Shown here: positions 10,801 through 18,788 of the stretch, piece by piece
Position numbering within the stretch: the stretch's first letter is position 1
Layout: each line of letters opens with the position of its first letter
Source of the DNA: Vibrio penaeicida
Lineage (GTDB): Bacteria; Pseudomonadota; Gammaproteobacteria; Enterobacterales; Vibrionaceae
DNA length: 64,000 bases
Direction: 5' to 3'
Assembly (NCBI RefSeq): GCF_019977755.1
Contig: NZ_AP025144.1
Location: forward strand, 1,984,001 to 2,048,000
Position numbers and translations under genes: made by a program
The notes under the pieces: generated by a model
What the model was told of the DNA's origin: nothing
The model's input: the letters and a program-made list of their open reading frames with translations, nothing else
Database searches by the model: none

Positions 10801-13800
10801 GATGGCATAAACGACGAAGAAGAAATACTGGGTACATCTAGCCGGTATCAGTGCGGAACGGATTTCCATCAAATTTGCGGTGACGAAGGGAATTGTATTC
10901 CTAGAGCAATTTGTGGGTCTGGGTCGTCGACAGGTGCTTTCCTTTGCAACTTTGATGCGTATTGCGCACAGCAAACGGCGATGACAGAAGCGCAGTGTTT
11001 AAGCTCTTACGCGACCTGTCAGGTTTCGCCAACCGATCCCCTCCAGAAGGATTCAGATGCCGACGGATTGCCCGATTTACGTGAATTAACTTTGTCGAAA
11101 ACCAATCCAAACAATCTCGACACCGATGGAGATGGGTTAAGCGATCACGTTGAGTACTATACGTTACCACCTCTTCGCAAAAGCTGGCTTGCGGATCCAA
11201 GACAATACGATACGGATAAAGACAGCGTGAACGATGGGGTTGAAGTGGGGCAAGGGAGCAACCCAAACAACGTAAGCGATGTACCTAGTATTGTGTATAT
11301 TGGCACTTACGGTCTGGTCTTCGATCTCAGACAGTTCACGCTGAACGACGGTGTTTTTGTTCGAACAGGTTCAGAAATCCCGTTAACCTGCTTCAATCTG
11401 CCGTCTCCACCCACTTATATCGATGGTGAAATTCGTATTCGTTCAACCGAGCAAGGCTACGTTATGAATGTGGTCGGAGATATGTATTTGAGCGGCTATG
11501 GCAAGCCTAAGCTGTGGACACAAGTAAACAGCGGCGCGACCAGCTTTGATGAAAATTACCAAACAGCGTCTGTTGCCATTGAAGATTTCAGTGTGCCAGG
11601 TATGGAACTCGATCTTTCAGACGGATCAAAACTGCGGTTTGGTCGTTTGACCTCAATAGACGTATGTAGCCCTGTCTTAACACAGCCAAGTGGGACACTT
11701 GTACTGCCAGCACCTGTTTCTGGGAACGGAGCATCAGTGGCACAATATACTCTAAGCGATATCAAACTCTCGACCGCCACGGAAGAATTTAAAGTATTGC
11801 GTTTAAGGCAAGAAATACCTGTTCCAGCAGGTACGCCTTCAGAGCAAGCCTCACTTTATCATGTCGACTATGTGGGGGATTTAACCTTTAACCCAGAGTT
11901 AGGCTCTTTGATGGGGAACGGCACCATATTAATGCCACTACTTTCCGACGAGCCGATATTGCCGTACAACTCGCCCATTGCATTCGAAGACATCACCACG
12001 TCTGTCCCTAAGGTTGATTTAACCGTGGGAGATAGCTTTACCATCGAATTTGGAAAGTTCTCCGACGGTGGCTTGTTGAGCAATTTGAACATAGACCTAT
12101 CTAAGGGCGGTAAATGTCGTATAGAAGGAGATTTCAGCGACCCAACATTCATCTGCAAGATCAAACGAACCAAGCAAGGCGCGTATGAATTAGAGGGAGA
12201 GATTTCCGTTAACCCTGCAGGGCGCTTGCAGTTTGTCGGTAACTGGGCAAATAACCCTGATAGATCATGGCGAGATCTGGTCTTTGATCATCAACCGATA
12301 GCCAGCCAAATACCAAACTCAGACAACGGACAATTGGATTTCACAGGAACCCTCACGGTGCCCGTGACCAATCTGCCACTAGAATGGCGACTTGATGGTC
12401 AGATGCTGTCGGACATCAGTACGCGTGATGGGGATCCGTTATTCACTGGTATGAACGGCACGCTTAACCTCAATATTCGCAAAGCTGCTGAAATTGAAGA
12501 AGCCATAAACTCGCCGGTACAGCTTGGTTTAGAGGTGGGGCAGGCGGGCGTCGCTATGATCTACAGTGGCGCGACACCACAATTTATGTCGTTCTACACA
12601 GAGCAAGGCATAAAAATGCGCGGTGTGCCTGTCGTGGAGTCGCTTTTTGATCTGGCAGTGAGGGCTGGGGCAACTTGTGATTGCGTCAACAACGGTCTGA
12701 TCGACTTAACTAACGGGATCGTACAGGGCAATAATCAAATTGCCTTAATGCCTGGTCAATTTGGTGAGCTCTCCTATACGTTAACACCGCCCATCAAAGT
12801 CAGCCCTAATACAGGTCGATTTAACTACATAGATGGCACAGCTGGCGGTATGGAGCTAGAAGGTCGCTACGTTTTCCGTTTTTACGAACTAGAGCCGATC
12901 GAAACAACCATTGAGGGCGATATTGGTTTTGACGGAGAGTTTCTGTTTAGCGGTACGGCCACAGCTGGTTTCGGTATACCCAGTTTAGCGAATCTGCATT
13001 TTGGCAGCAGTACAGTAACCGTAACGGATAAAGACTTCAAAGCAGAAGGCAACATCAATATTCCAGGTCTAGGCGACATGACTGGACGCATTGAAATAGA
13101 CAGACCCAGTTTAGGTGTTTACTCGCCGACAGAGTTCTCCTTTCCAAGAGCACGCTTTAGCGCGACCGGTAATGTCTCGATTGGAGGGTATACCTTTTCA
13201 GAGGTGACCGCTTCTGCTCAAGCCTATTTGCCTAATCGTGGTGGAAGTATTTTCCCATCACAAGGCTTACATCTGTCTGGAAAAATGCAGCTGCCCATTG
13301 GAGCGGGTGGCAGTTTGGTGTCGGTAGAGATGTCTGGGATATATAAATCGCCTACCGATTGGGAGTTTACCGCGACGAACAAGGCACTGAATGTTTTAGG
13401 TTTCGCTGCAAATGGCAATGTAACGCTTTCCTCTAGTACTGGGCTAGTGATGGTCACCGAATTTTCCGTTCCGTTATTTCCAGAATTCAGGTGGGTAATA
13501 CACGCGCAACCTAATGGTGCTATGTCGGCAACTGGGCAAAGGGTAGGGAATGGCGCTCTTGGAAATAACAGCCCAATTGCGTTAGGTAGCGGGATCATGA
13601 CCATTTATAAATCAAGTGGTGCGGACATTCCTGATATTCAGTTCAAAGGCAATTTGATTGTCAAAATACCGGGAACAAGCTATCGAATGGATGCAGCGGA
13701 TGTCACTCTCAATATCGCGCTGGACGGCAGTTTTGCATTCCGAACAGATTTTGACATTTTCGGACAAACCATGGGGGTAGATACCAGCTTTGGTCGGAGT

Positions 13801-14001
13801 GGTACCAGCATGAATGGTAGCGTTAGTTTAGGAAACTTTGGCCCTTTTTATGCCACGATGAAAATGTCGTTCAACACGTTAGGGCAATTCCGTTTGATTG
13901 CAGATACCACGCTAGGTGCGGTACACATTGGCACTAACGGCTGCTTTGGCGTTAGGGTTGGGGTTTGGAAATTGAAGAAAACCGTTACCGTATGTATTTA
14001 G
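4834..14001 (+). CDS. Giant lipoprotein with thrombospondin type 3 repeats
   Basis: A 3,055-residue exported lipoprotein. The ATG at 4834 is preferred over 4825 because AAGGA lies nine bases before it. The signal peptide ends in the lipobox LLLSAC (lipidated Cys22). Residues about 30-265 are a globular leader. From about residue 270 to 900 come some 28 acidic TSP3 motifs of the type DxDxDGxxD, each with a GTNPxxxD linker. About 20 more are spread over residues 1,000-2,150, interrupted by other folds, including a Cys-rich insert encoded near 10,850-11,010. TSP3 motifs bind calcium, so the repeat section should be a calcium-stiffened stalk. Residues about 2,150-3,055 lack TSP3 and are rich in predicted beta strands; I do not recognise this domain. 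It is a single gene without secretion or processing partners nearby. A role in adhesion or matrix is an inference. Confidence 0.85.
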   Translation: MYTYKYLMTAVGLSSALLLSACDTGGSHTNSSDNASKSTTLNISISKAPVDGASCTLLDDESNVVGGPQLSVNGQLEIQLTTSGRFTVRCEGGEYLDESTGQRVDASSLVLRSVINVTAGQTVITAVTPLTEMAVQRAEKDNDLSDFDLQAKQVAESVGLTNIDITQVVPTDFNTQQSDGRSDADRYGLILAGLSQVTKGQGNGGSVQAITDLIKNYESRIEANPDSVKNELLNSLVVLSTSDSGAGSNIDSLTIETVQDNLSSSPSPAAKDSDGDGLSDEQEQTLGTNPNVADTDGDGVNDFDENRDGSNPLDSCSPNSSADDCDTDGDGLTNAQERALGTDPTKADTDGDNLSDFEENQNNTNPLDAFDPEGPCSPNPRSASCTGEADDDGDELSNAREATYNTNSALPDTDGDGLEDGIEVDYFNTNPLSADTDDDGASDGAEFDNGSDPNVADSDGDGLNDGQEITLGTKPRVADSDMDGLSDNAEVNTHGTDPLKPDTDGDELLDKFEIAELNTNPLLTDTDSDGLSDREEYDLGTNPLLADSDMDSVSDAQEVGDGTNPLVSDTDGDGLSDGAEKTTGSNPLKRDTDSDGLSDSAEITANTNPNDNDSDDDGLLDGNEVNTQNSNPNLVDSDGDGLRDDYELLYGLNINVNDANDDLDSDGLSNLAEKNNNSLPNDPDSDGDLLNDGDEIALGTSVLVKDSDGDGHTDGQEVSLGSNPLSTDSDGDGINDDQESRPLFDSDKDGLINIADIDSDNDGWLDADEIDALLDTDGDGFANMIDSDSDNDVIPDGKEIALGKNPLDSSDNNPIADSDGDGITDVNEFVNGTDPNKADTDDDGLSDKYELDNGFDPVNPADAALDADGDKLSNIQEFLLGTDLKDFDSDDDGLSDYIELIVFRLGNKDIPSGRGYTLNEEPNFGAFQVRHLDGDTLEFYETDSIFENLNFATLAAHWTYDTDPTNPGGGPTGPVGLPAFPSMSCIHYAPSEAYTLTTHNALIDDVDRDGLKDGEENNFGIDQGFLEASASASALLFSQELFGDPYPGDAIFAIYETNDPDDADGYDIVIFDNSGADYSLRIGQLASPSRQYIIDRKAAGEVPIFVAWDGNADGIPNIFQTIDRKDCLSQKVVEDLGLDAYQHADFDGDNLSDAYEILVLGSNPKSNDTDNDGVSDNREAMPDFIVVGGANDPLNFISSFDTVRSCHSNLFEADTDGDGLSDGIECDNGMSTTSNDSDGDGLLDNQEVRICGRDEAGCREGDLVRMSNPVGTDTDADGIPDGKDLHILNPDFDLDGILDGKELTVGYNVSTQHFSSSAGSDFIPSTFTMGIPDNAIAYRILVELEPTVINQDVDAFLAGLPGEITNHSVHPYGTQFIANNVIETVSGQTSIDVDLSGNHIRVLNVYLIGYSELDVIPAIPTLATRKDSDLDGIVDNQESLETLWLSAEHYNSESATVTSNRNALNGQAIQIQGATAGDPILTITSSDHFISGLKATNYALYIRASEDNLGVSQSIDVDLRYSGVLDSSTSITDLSLHYDWKYVGSVDATSEFEIDVKTNMTGDSPFIDEIAFVPQSFTPSTITLENYDNFEETRRIPNVTGTVQLHRDLPWGLSAPMQADTDGDGYRTNAGILAGSVGWLTDGFERQLGLNSFDIDSDLDYRLEDPDRFESVTVSGNSLIVVGTPDGVADFTDSNDPSPTPLDSDADGIDDAVEQASQLLRLRNACIAASAAPDIDCPESNFDDLSDLSTYCTDALDGSGALPLCDYVDDDRDDDGIPDGLEDRNGNGLVEANESDPNKLDTDNDCISDGVELGLSCPIGQHTLMPVGAETCDGNTYTNVTVGGKPEATTGYGGFTPDADSNTTSNPALVDTDGDGISDGNGSDGLGLHVGGNYFGEDNNCNGRVDIGESDPSLKDTDGDGYPDNSERIAGTNPQNTDSDGDGLSDYDEINQFNTDPLVADTDGDGLIDGAEVNRAGGATNPRNADTDGDGINDEEEILGTSSRYQCGTDFHQICGDEGNCIPRAICGSGSSTGAFLCNFDAYCAQQTAMTEAQCLSSYATCQVSPTDPLQKDSDADGLPDLRELTLSKTNPNNLDTDGDGLSDHVEYYTLPPLRKSWLADPRQYDTDKDSVNDGVEVGQGSNPNNVSDVPSIVYIGTYGLVFDLRQFTLNDGVFVRTGSEIPLTCFNLPSPPTYIDGEIRIRSTEQGYVMNVVGDMYLSGYGKPKLWTQVNSGATSFDENYQTASVAIEDFSVPGMELDLSDGSKLRFGRLTSIDVCSPVLTQPSGTLVLPAPVSGNGASVAQYTLSDIKLSTATEEFKVLRLRQEIPVPAGTPSEQASLYHVDYVGDLTFNPELGSLMGNGTILMPLLSDEPILPYNSPIAFEDITTSVPKVDLTVGDSFTIEFGKFSDGGLLSNLNIDLSKGGKCRIEGDFSDPTFICKIKRTKQGAYELEGEISVNPAGRLQFVGNWANNPDRSWRDLVFDHQPIASQIPNSDNGQLDFTGTLTVPVTNLPLEWRLDGQMLSDISTRDGDPLFTGMNGTLNLNIRKAAEIEEAINSPVQLGLEVGQAGVAMIYSGATPQFMSFYTEQGIKMRGVPVVESLFDLAVRAGATCDCVNNGLIDLTNGIVQGNNQIALMPGQFGELSYTLTPPIKVSPNTGRFNYIDGTAGGMELEGRYVFRFYELEPIETTIEGDIGFDGEFLFSGTATAGFGIPSLANLHFGSSTVTVTDKDFKAEGNINIPGLGDMTGRIEIDRPSLGVYSPTEFSFPRARFSATGNVSIGGYTFSEVTASAQAYLPNRGGSIFPSQGLHLSGKMQLPIGAGGSLVSVEMSGIYKSPTDWEFTATNKALNVLGFAANGNVTLSSSTGLVMVTEFSVPLFPEFRWVIHAQPNGAMSATGQRVGNGALGNNSPIALGSGIMTIYKSSGADIPDIQFKGNLIVKIPGTSYRMDAADVTLNIALDGSFAFRTDFDIFGQTMGVDTSFGRSGTSMNGSVSLGNFGPFYATMKMSFNTLGQFRLIADTTLGAVHIGTNGCFGVRVGVWKLKKTVTVCI

Positions 14002-14113
14002 AAAAGATCGGTCTTTACGGTGTTGCGCTACATGGAAAAAAGCAGCAATGAAGTAAATTACAAGAAACGAACTGTATTATTTGTTTCAGCTTAAGTAATT
14101 CATGGGAGGATAA

Positions 14114-14416
14114 ATGAATAAGTGTACTGAGTTTGCGGTATTTCAAGTTGAAAAAGACAATGTGAGCAGAGCGATTGAACTGAGCGAGACCATATTTTTG
14201 GAAATGAATGAATCTGAACAGGTCATTATTTCATCCAACATATTGGTAAAAACAGATAACCCTGAAGAAATCTGCTGGCACCTTGAATGGATCAGTGAAA
14301 AAGCAGCCAAAGAAACGACAGAAAAGTGGCCGTCATTCCCAAGTACAAAGGCGTTTCAAGGTATAGTTGTCAAAGACATATACTATGGTCATTTCGCCGA
14401 TAGGCTAAATAAATAG
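14114..14416 (+). CDS. Small protein of unknown function
   Basis: A 100-residue soluble protein preceded by a strong ribosome site (GGGAGGATAA before the ATG). It has no signal peptide or membrane segment. The opening (FAVFQVEKDNVSRAIELSETIF) and the alternating short strands and helices suggest a ferredoxin-like alpha/beta fold of the antibiotic-monooxygenase or stress-barrel kind, but no motif proves it. It lies alone downstream of the giant lipoprotein gene. Function is not known. Confidence 0.65.
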   Translation: MNKCTEFAVFQVEKDNVSRAIELSETIFLEMNESEQVIISSNILVKTDNPEEICWHLEWISEKAAKETTEKWPSFPSTKAFQGIVVKDIYYGHFADRLNK

Positions 14417-14540
14417 CACACACTGAAAAGAAGTTTACCTAGAATACATCGTGTGCGTCTTAAACAAGGCGTTATAAGTCGCAAAAAAAACGATACCTAT
14501 GGCATAAGAGATAGGGTGTTAAACAGACAAGGAACGCCAA

Positions 14541-14990
14541 TTGGATTTTACGGAAGTCAAAAGTAATGAAGTTCCCCTTCGTCTATTACTAGAAGCAGAC
14601 CCTTCTGAGAAGAGCATTTCGTCGTACTTGGAAAGATCTTGGTGTTTCGCTGCTGTAGAAAATAGCGAAATAATAGGCGCTTGTGTGGTGAAGTTGAAAA
14701 GCTTCGATGTTGCGGAAATCTACAACATATCCATTACACCTAACCATCAAGGGCGCGGTATCGGTTCAGAGCTATTGCGGTACACGTTGGCTGAGTTACG
14801 GTTTAAAAATGTAAAAAAAGTAGAGCTCGGTACGGGCACATTTGGATACCAATTATCTTATTATCAACGAATGGGCTTCAGAGTCGATTCTGTTGCTAAA
14901 GATCATTTCCTGCTTAATTATCCAGATGCAATCTTTGAAAATGGCATACAGCATAAAGATATGTTGAGGCTCTATTTAAATCTTGAGTAA
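14541..14990 (+). CDS. GNAT-family N-acetyltransferase
   Basis: A 149-residue cytoplasmic acyltransferase. The acetyl-CoA pyrophosphate loop is visible as ITPNHQGRGIGSELL (Q/RxxGxG/A, about residues 72-86), preceded by the strand EIYNISI and followed by KKVELGTGTFGYQLSYYQRMGFR, the usual C-terminal half. The proposed start is TTG at 14541 with AAGGA seven bases upstream. No in-frame ATG precedes the conserved core. The substrate cannot be told. Neighbours are other single accessory genes, not an operon. Confidence 0.8.
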   Translation: MDFTEVKSNEVPLRLLLEADPSEKSISSYLERSWCFAAVENSEIIGACVVKLKSFDVAEIYNISITPNHQGRGIGSELLRYTLAELRFKNVKKVELGTGTFGYQLSYYQRMGFRVDSVAKDHFLLNYPDAIFENGIQHKDMLRLYLNLE

Positions 14991-15119
14991 TCAGGCTAAC
15001 AACCGGTAGTTCGGCGTCAGACAACCAATAACCCAAGTTAACTCTTCTTTGTTAGATAAGTCGCTGAACCAAGTATCTTGAGGTTACTTTGGAATAAATA
15101 TCAAGCTCATGAGGTTTCC

Positions 15120-15635
15120 ATGAAAAATACGGTTTTAATTGATTTTGATGGGGTTATTCGTCACTGGTCAAACGTTGAATTGGATGAATTAGCCATACAA
15201 CTCGGTCTAAACAGTAATCCACTGTTTTCATGTGCATTTTCGGAAAAACAACTTCAGCCTGCAATAACTGGAAAAATTACTCACGAAGAGTGGTGCGCAA
15301 ATATTAAGATTGAGCTAGCTGAAGGGTTCGGCGATGAAATAGCTACGAGCTTGGTAAACAAATGGTCACAACAAAAATCGGTGATTGATCTAGATTTTGT
15401 CAATAGTATTCGCAACTTAAATACAAGTATACGAATTGTATTAGTTACTAATGCGACTAGCCGCTTAAATTCCGATCTCTCCAATTCCGCCTTAGAAGGG
15501 GTATTTGATAAGGTCATCAATTCGTCTGATATCGGTATTGCCAAGCCTTCACCATCATTTTTTGGTCAAGCGAATGAAGTCACCCTTCCTTCTGGAAAAA
15601 CAGAGCAAAGTTCAAAAATGCGCTTAATCATTTGA
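15120..15635 (+). pseudogene. HAD-type hydrolase, C-terminus broken by frameshift
   Basis: Begins MKNTVLIDFDGVIRHWSN, the HAD catalytic motif DxDGV. The ATG at 15120 has GAGG five bases upstream. Motif II (VLVTNATS) and the motif III lysine (IGIAKPSP) are present. The family then needs an alpha-beta stretch ending in an acidic DD motif, but this frame runs into unrelated residues and stops at 15635. In the +2 frame, from about 15590, the expected kind of sequence reappears: NALNHLINV, a stop, then AYVDAKFVWINDF. A frameshift near 15560-15600 plus a nonsense codon therefore probably inactivated a sugar-phosphatase-like gene. A sequencing error could explain the frameshift but not the additional stop. 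Confidence 0.6.
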
Positions 15636-15704
15636 TCAACGTTTAAGCCTATGTTGATGCTAAATTTGTTTGGATAAACGATTTTAAGAGGAAGGGAGCG
15701 CACT

Positions 15705-16010
15705 ATGTTGGGAAAATACGGATTTATCGTCAAAGCAAACAACTACCGCCATACAAAAGATAGTGCAAGGCTCGATACTGAAGGCTTTTCCACACAAGTC
15801 GTTTGTGTGAGTACCGACCAAGAAGCCATTCTCGTAGCAGAAACAATGGTAAACCAAGGCATTCAGGTTATAGAGTTGTGCGGGGGATTTGGTCAGGAAA
15901 GTGCTGAGTTTGTTATCGCACAATTAGACACTCAAGTCCCCATTGGTTATGTCACATTTAATAGTGAAGAACAGCAGAAGTTAACTCGCCTTATCCCTAA
16001 TTCCGACTAA
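15705..16010 (+). CDS. DUF6506-type small protein
   Basis: A 101-residue soluble protein. The central and C-terminal part (EAILVAETMVNQGIQVIELCGGFGQESAEFVI) matches my memory of the DUF6506 family, which carries a conserved ELCGGFG segment. Function is unknown. It has a GAGGAAGGGAG ribosome site and its start overlaps the tail of the decayed HAD gene. The next gene follows after 13 bases, so the two are probably co-transcribed. Confidence 0.65.
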   Translation: MLGKYGFIVKANNYRHTKDSARLDTEGFSTQVVCVSTDQEAILVAETMVNQGIQVIELCGGFGQESAEFVIAQLDTQVPIGYVTFNSEEQQKLTRLIPNSD

Positions 16011-16023
16011 CAAAAAGAGAATC

Positions 16024-16506
16024 ATGAATCCCACTCCTACATTAAAAAACCATACGTTGACTTTACGCGCGATTACCCAACACGATACCAATGATCTATT
16101 TGAAATTTATGGAGATGCGAGAGTCATGGAGTTCGCATCCGATCCTACATTTACAACTATCAGTATGGTTAAACAAATGATGGAGAGCGTTAATAAACTC
16201 AAGGCGTCGGGGAAGTCGTATGAATGGGCGATTGTGGAGAACCAATCTCGCAAGGTCATTGGGACATGCGGTATTCACTCTTTTAGTGATTGTGGCACAG
16301 TTTGCGAAGTAGGTTGCCTCTTAAATGCGTCATTTTGGCGGCAAGGGATCATGTTCGAAGCGCTTCTGTTACTTTTTCAACACGCTAAGGAAAGTGGAAT
16401 TAAAACCGTTGTGGCGGACATTGATGGTGATAACCATAGCTCTATTGCACTGTTTGAAAAACTAGGCTTTCAGCAAGAAGAAGATGGCTTCCAACGGGGG
16501 CTTTAG
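16024..16506 (+). CDS. GNAT acetyltransferase, RimJ/RimL-like
   Basis: A 160-residue acetyltransferase of the RimJ/RimL branch. It opens with TLTLRAITQHDTNDLFEIYGD and has WAIVENQSRKVIGTCGIHSF. The acetyl-CoA-binding region is CLLNASFWRQGIMFEALLLL, where the usual WxxGxA/G appears as FWRQGIM. It ends with DNHSSIALFEKLGFQ, the typical N-S-x-x-L-x-E-K-x-G-F signature. RimJ/RimL relatives acetylate protein N-termini or small molecules; the substrate here is unknown. The ATG at 16024 follows AAAAAGAGA 13 bases after the DUF6506-type gene. Confidence 0.85.
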   Translation: MNPTPTLKNHTLTLRAITQHDTNDLFEIYGDARVMEFASDPTFTTISMVKQMMESVNKLKASGKSYEWAIVENQSRKVIGTCGIHSFSDCGTVCEVGCLLNASFWRQGIMFEALLLLFQHAKESGIKTVVADIDGDNHSSIALFEKLGFQQEEDGFQRGL

Positions 16507-16521
16507 ATCCGCTATAAAACG

Positions 16522-16547
16522 GGTTTCCTTGGATATACAAGGAAACC
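16522..16547. terminator. Terminator hairpin between convergent genes
   Basis: GGTTTCCTTG and CAAGGAAACC form a 10-bp stem with the six-base loop GATATA. It lies between the acetyltransferase (plus) and the chemoreceptor (minus) stops and can serve both, although T-runs are weak. Confidence 0.5.
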
Positions 16548-16600
16548 GACAAACAAATTTCCACCGAGAGAATCTCTTCCTAAACATCAAAAAATGCGAC

Positions 16601-18508
16601 TTAATACCTAAACTGCCCAACAATCATTTCTAATCGACCTGCGGCTTGACTTACCTCTCCACTGTTTTGGACAGATACATTCACGGCTTGCTTAGTATTG
16701 TTGGCCAAATCGGCTATGTGAGTGATGTTTCTGTCTATATCTGCCGAAACCATGGCTTGCTCTTCCGATGCCGTTGCGATTTGTGAGTTCATATCAAAAA
16801 TGGCGCTGACTTCCTCGACGATTCGCTGAATAGCTTTAACAGCATTGATGGTTTGCTGATTCGTGTTTCCTGCTTGCGACAAACTTTCTTGCATTAGGTT
16901 TACGGTGTTTTTTACGCCAATTGATAAGCCACTGATGGTCTCTTCGATGACTTTTGTGGAATCTGTGGTTCGTTTTGCAAGTTGCCTTACTTCATCGGCG
17001 ACAACAGCAAAACCTCGTCCATTCTCACCGGCACGGGCTGCTTCAATCGCAGCATTTAACGCGAGTAGATTCGTTTGCTCGGTAATTTCGCTGATCACAG
17101 AGACAACGGATTGAATCTCGGTGCTTTGTTGTTCCAGCTGCAGCACCAAGTTTTGTGAGTTGGTAATATTGTCGGTGAGCCCTTGAATGCTGTCTCCAGC
17201 AATGTGACTAAGGCGCATACTTTCTTCTGCATCCATCTTCACTTTGTGAGCAGTACTTGCTGCATTTTCAATGTTCGATGCAATCTCATTCGTGGTCATC
17301 AGCATCTGGTTAACAGCGGTGGCGATAGAAGAGGATTCTAACTGCTGCTGCTCTGCGTTATCCAAACTCGTATTGGCAGCAACCTGAGAAGATTCGGCAG
17401 CGTGAGCAAGTTGTACCGTCACTGCTGCCATTTCGAGGATACTGTCTTGAAGCTTGCCAACAAATTTATCAAACGACTGGCTAAGCTGAGCAAGTTCATC
17501 TTTCCCGTCATCATTCATACGAACGGTTAAATCGCCTTCACCTTCCGCGATATTGCGCATCATGTTTCGAACATTAATAAGGCGATTGGATATCTGGAAA
17601 CTTAACAAGATAAGCAAAGACGAAATAAACAGCCCAATGCCAATACCAAAACTGCGAAGTTTGACTTTGGCTTCACCACGTAACTGATTGACCAGAGCGC
17701 CTATCTGAGCTTGCATTTTGTTTAAGCTGTCCTCTGTTCCGTGCACATTCTTTCGTAGCTCACCACGCATACCGCTATTGTGATCTAAGCCCAATGCTTT
17801 ACAGGCTTCATAAAGTTCACCAAACGCTTCTCGATAATCGTTTGATGCCAAGCTGATGGCATCACCCATTGCCGTTGATAATGGCTGAGCTTGAATTTTG
17901 CTGTGGAACGTTTGCCAATGCTTTTGAACCTGCTGGAATTGTTCGTGACGCTGCGTTAAGAAAAATCGATTTTGGCTGTCTACCAAGCGTAAGAAATCAT
18001 TGGAGAGGCTAGGGCGATCCGCCGATATTAGGAGGTTATTGAGCTTTACTTCTTTAGCATTGAGATCCCCAAGCAATCCAGAGGTTTCATCTAGCCCAAT
18101 ATAAGACATCTGCGTAGCCAGTCGATTGAACTGGTTTAGGTACTGCTCCAAAGTACGTTCAATATGGTCGAAATCGGTATTACTTTGGGTTGCGTATTGT
18201 GCCAGCTGGTTATCCAAGTTACTCACCCTAGAAAGGAGTGAATTGTAACTGGATTCAAATTTCTTAATGTATTTCGGGTCTTTACGTGCCAAGAAGTCTT
18301 TTTCATGTCGTCGAAGTAGGAGAAGCTCTGTTTCACTTTGTGCATTTTGCTCTGCTGCAAATTGAAGGCTTTCTAGTTCCTGGATGATGCTGCTTTCGTA
18401 AGCCGCATAGGCAACTATACAAACCAATAGCGATACGGTGACCGCCAGCAGCTTTGTCTTAATCTTGAATTGCGAGAGTGCACTTGCGCTGTTTTTTTTC
18501 AATGGCAT
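16601..18508 (-). CDS. Methyl-accepting chemotaxis protein, helical-bundle sensor
   Basis: A 635-residue inner-membrane chemoreceptor. The start at 18508 is chosen because AAGGAG precedes that ATG by six bases; a longer frame reaches 18649 without such a site. It has a transmembrane helix at about residues 18-38, a long helical periplasmic region (with [17 protein letters not shown], characteristic of HBM-type sensors) to about 285, a second helix at about 288-308, then HAMP. The C-terminal signalling domain has the tip [20 protein letters not shown] and [21 protein letters not shown] sensors bind organic acids in characterised Pseudomonas receptors; the ligand here is unknown. It is monocistronic. 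Confidence 0.92.
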   Translation of the reverse strand: MPLKKNSASALSQFKIKTKLLAVTVSLLVCIVAYAAYESSIIQELESLQFAAEQNAQSETELLLLRRHEKDFLARKDPKYIKKFESSYNSLLSRVSNLDNQLAQYATQSNTDFDHIERTLEQYLNQFNRLATQMSYIGLDETSGLLGDLNAKEVKLNNLLISADRPSLSNDFLRLVDSQNRFFLTQRHEQFQQVQKHWQTFHSKIQAQPLSTAMGDAISLASNDYREAFGELYEACKALGLDHNSGMRGELRKNVHGTEDSLNKMQAQIGALVNQLRGEAKVKLRSFGIGIGLFISSLLILLSFQISNRLINVRNMMRNIAEGEGDLTVRMNDDGKDELAQLSQSFDKFVGKLQDSILEMAAVTVQLAHAAESSQVAANTSLDNAEQQQLESSSIATAVNQMLMTTNEIASNIENAASTAHKVKMDAEESMRLSHIAGDSIQGLTDNITNSQNLVLQLEQQSTEIQSVVSVISEITEQTNLLALNAAIEAARAGENGRGFAVVADEVRQLAKRTTDSTKVIEETISGLSIGVKNTVNLMQESLSQAGNTNQQTINAVKAIQRIVEEVSAIFDMNSQIATASEEQAMVSADIDRNITHIADLANNTKQAVNVSVQNSGEVSQAAGRLEMIVGQFRY

Positions 18509-18729
18509 ACCTAGCTCCTTGACCCAAAAGATGTCATTTACCGTATGCACTCGCACAGGCAAATTCGCTTTCATTGGTTGGACTGACGTTAAATAAAACG
18601 ATACGGCATGATTCGTTAAATCAAATAAGCGACTGCCGGCTAAGATCAACCGATCTCAAATGTTACAGTTATATTTATTTTTTATGACAGGCAGTACTAT
18701 TAACAGATAGCATGATATTTATAGAATGC

Positions 18730-18755
18730 AAGAAGGTGCTTATTAGCACCTTCTT
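18730..18755 (-). terminator. Terminator hairpin after fdhD
   Basis: AAGAAGGTGCT and AGCACCTTCTT form a perfect 11-bp stem with a four-base loop, about 34 bases past the fdhD stop on the minus strand. The downstream T-run is weak. Confidence 0.55.
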
Positions 18756-18788
18756 AAATAGGAAGAAAATTTATTTTCTGGCGAGGGT

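Noticed and set aside
5640..11280. Regular DNA repeats resembling a CRISPR or satellite array
   Set aside because: The periodicity comes from codons of the TSP3 protein repeats; units vary in length and sequence and have no spacer/repeat alternation.
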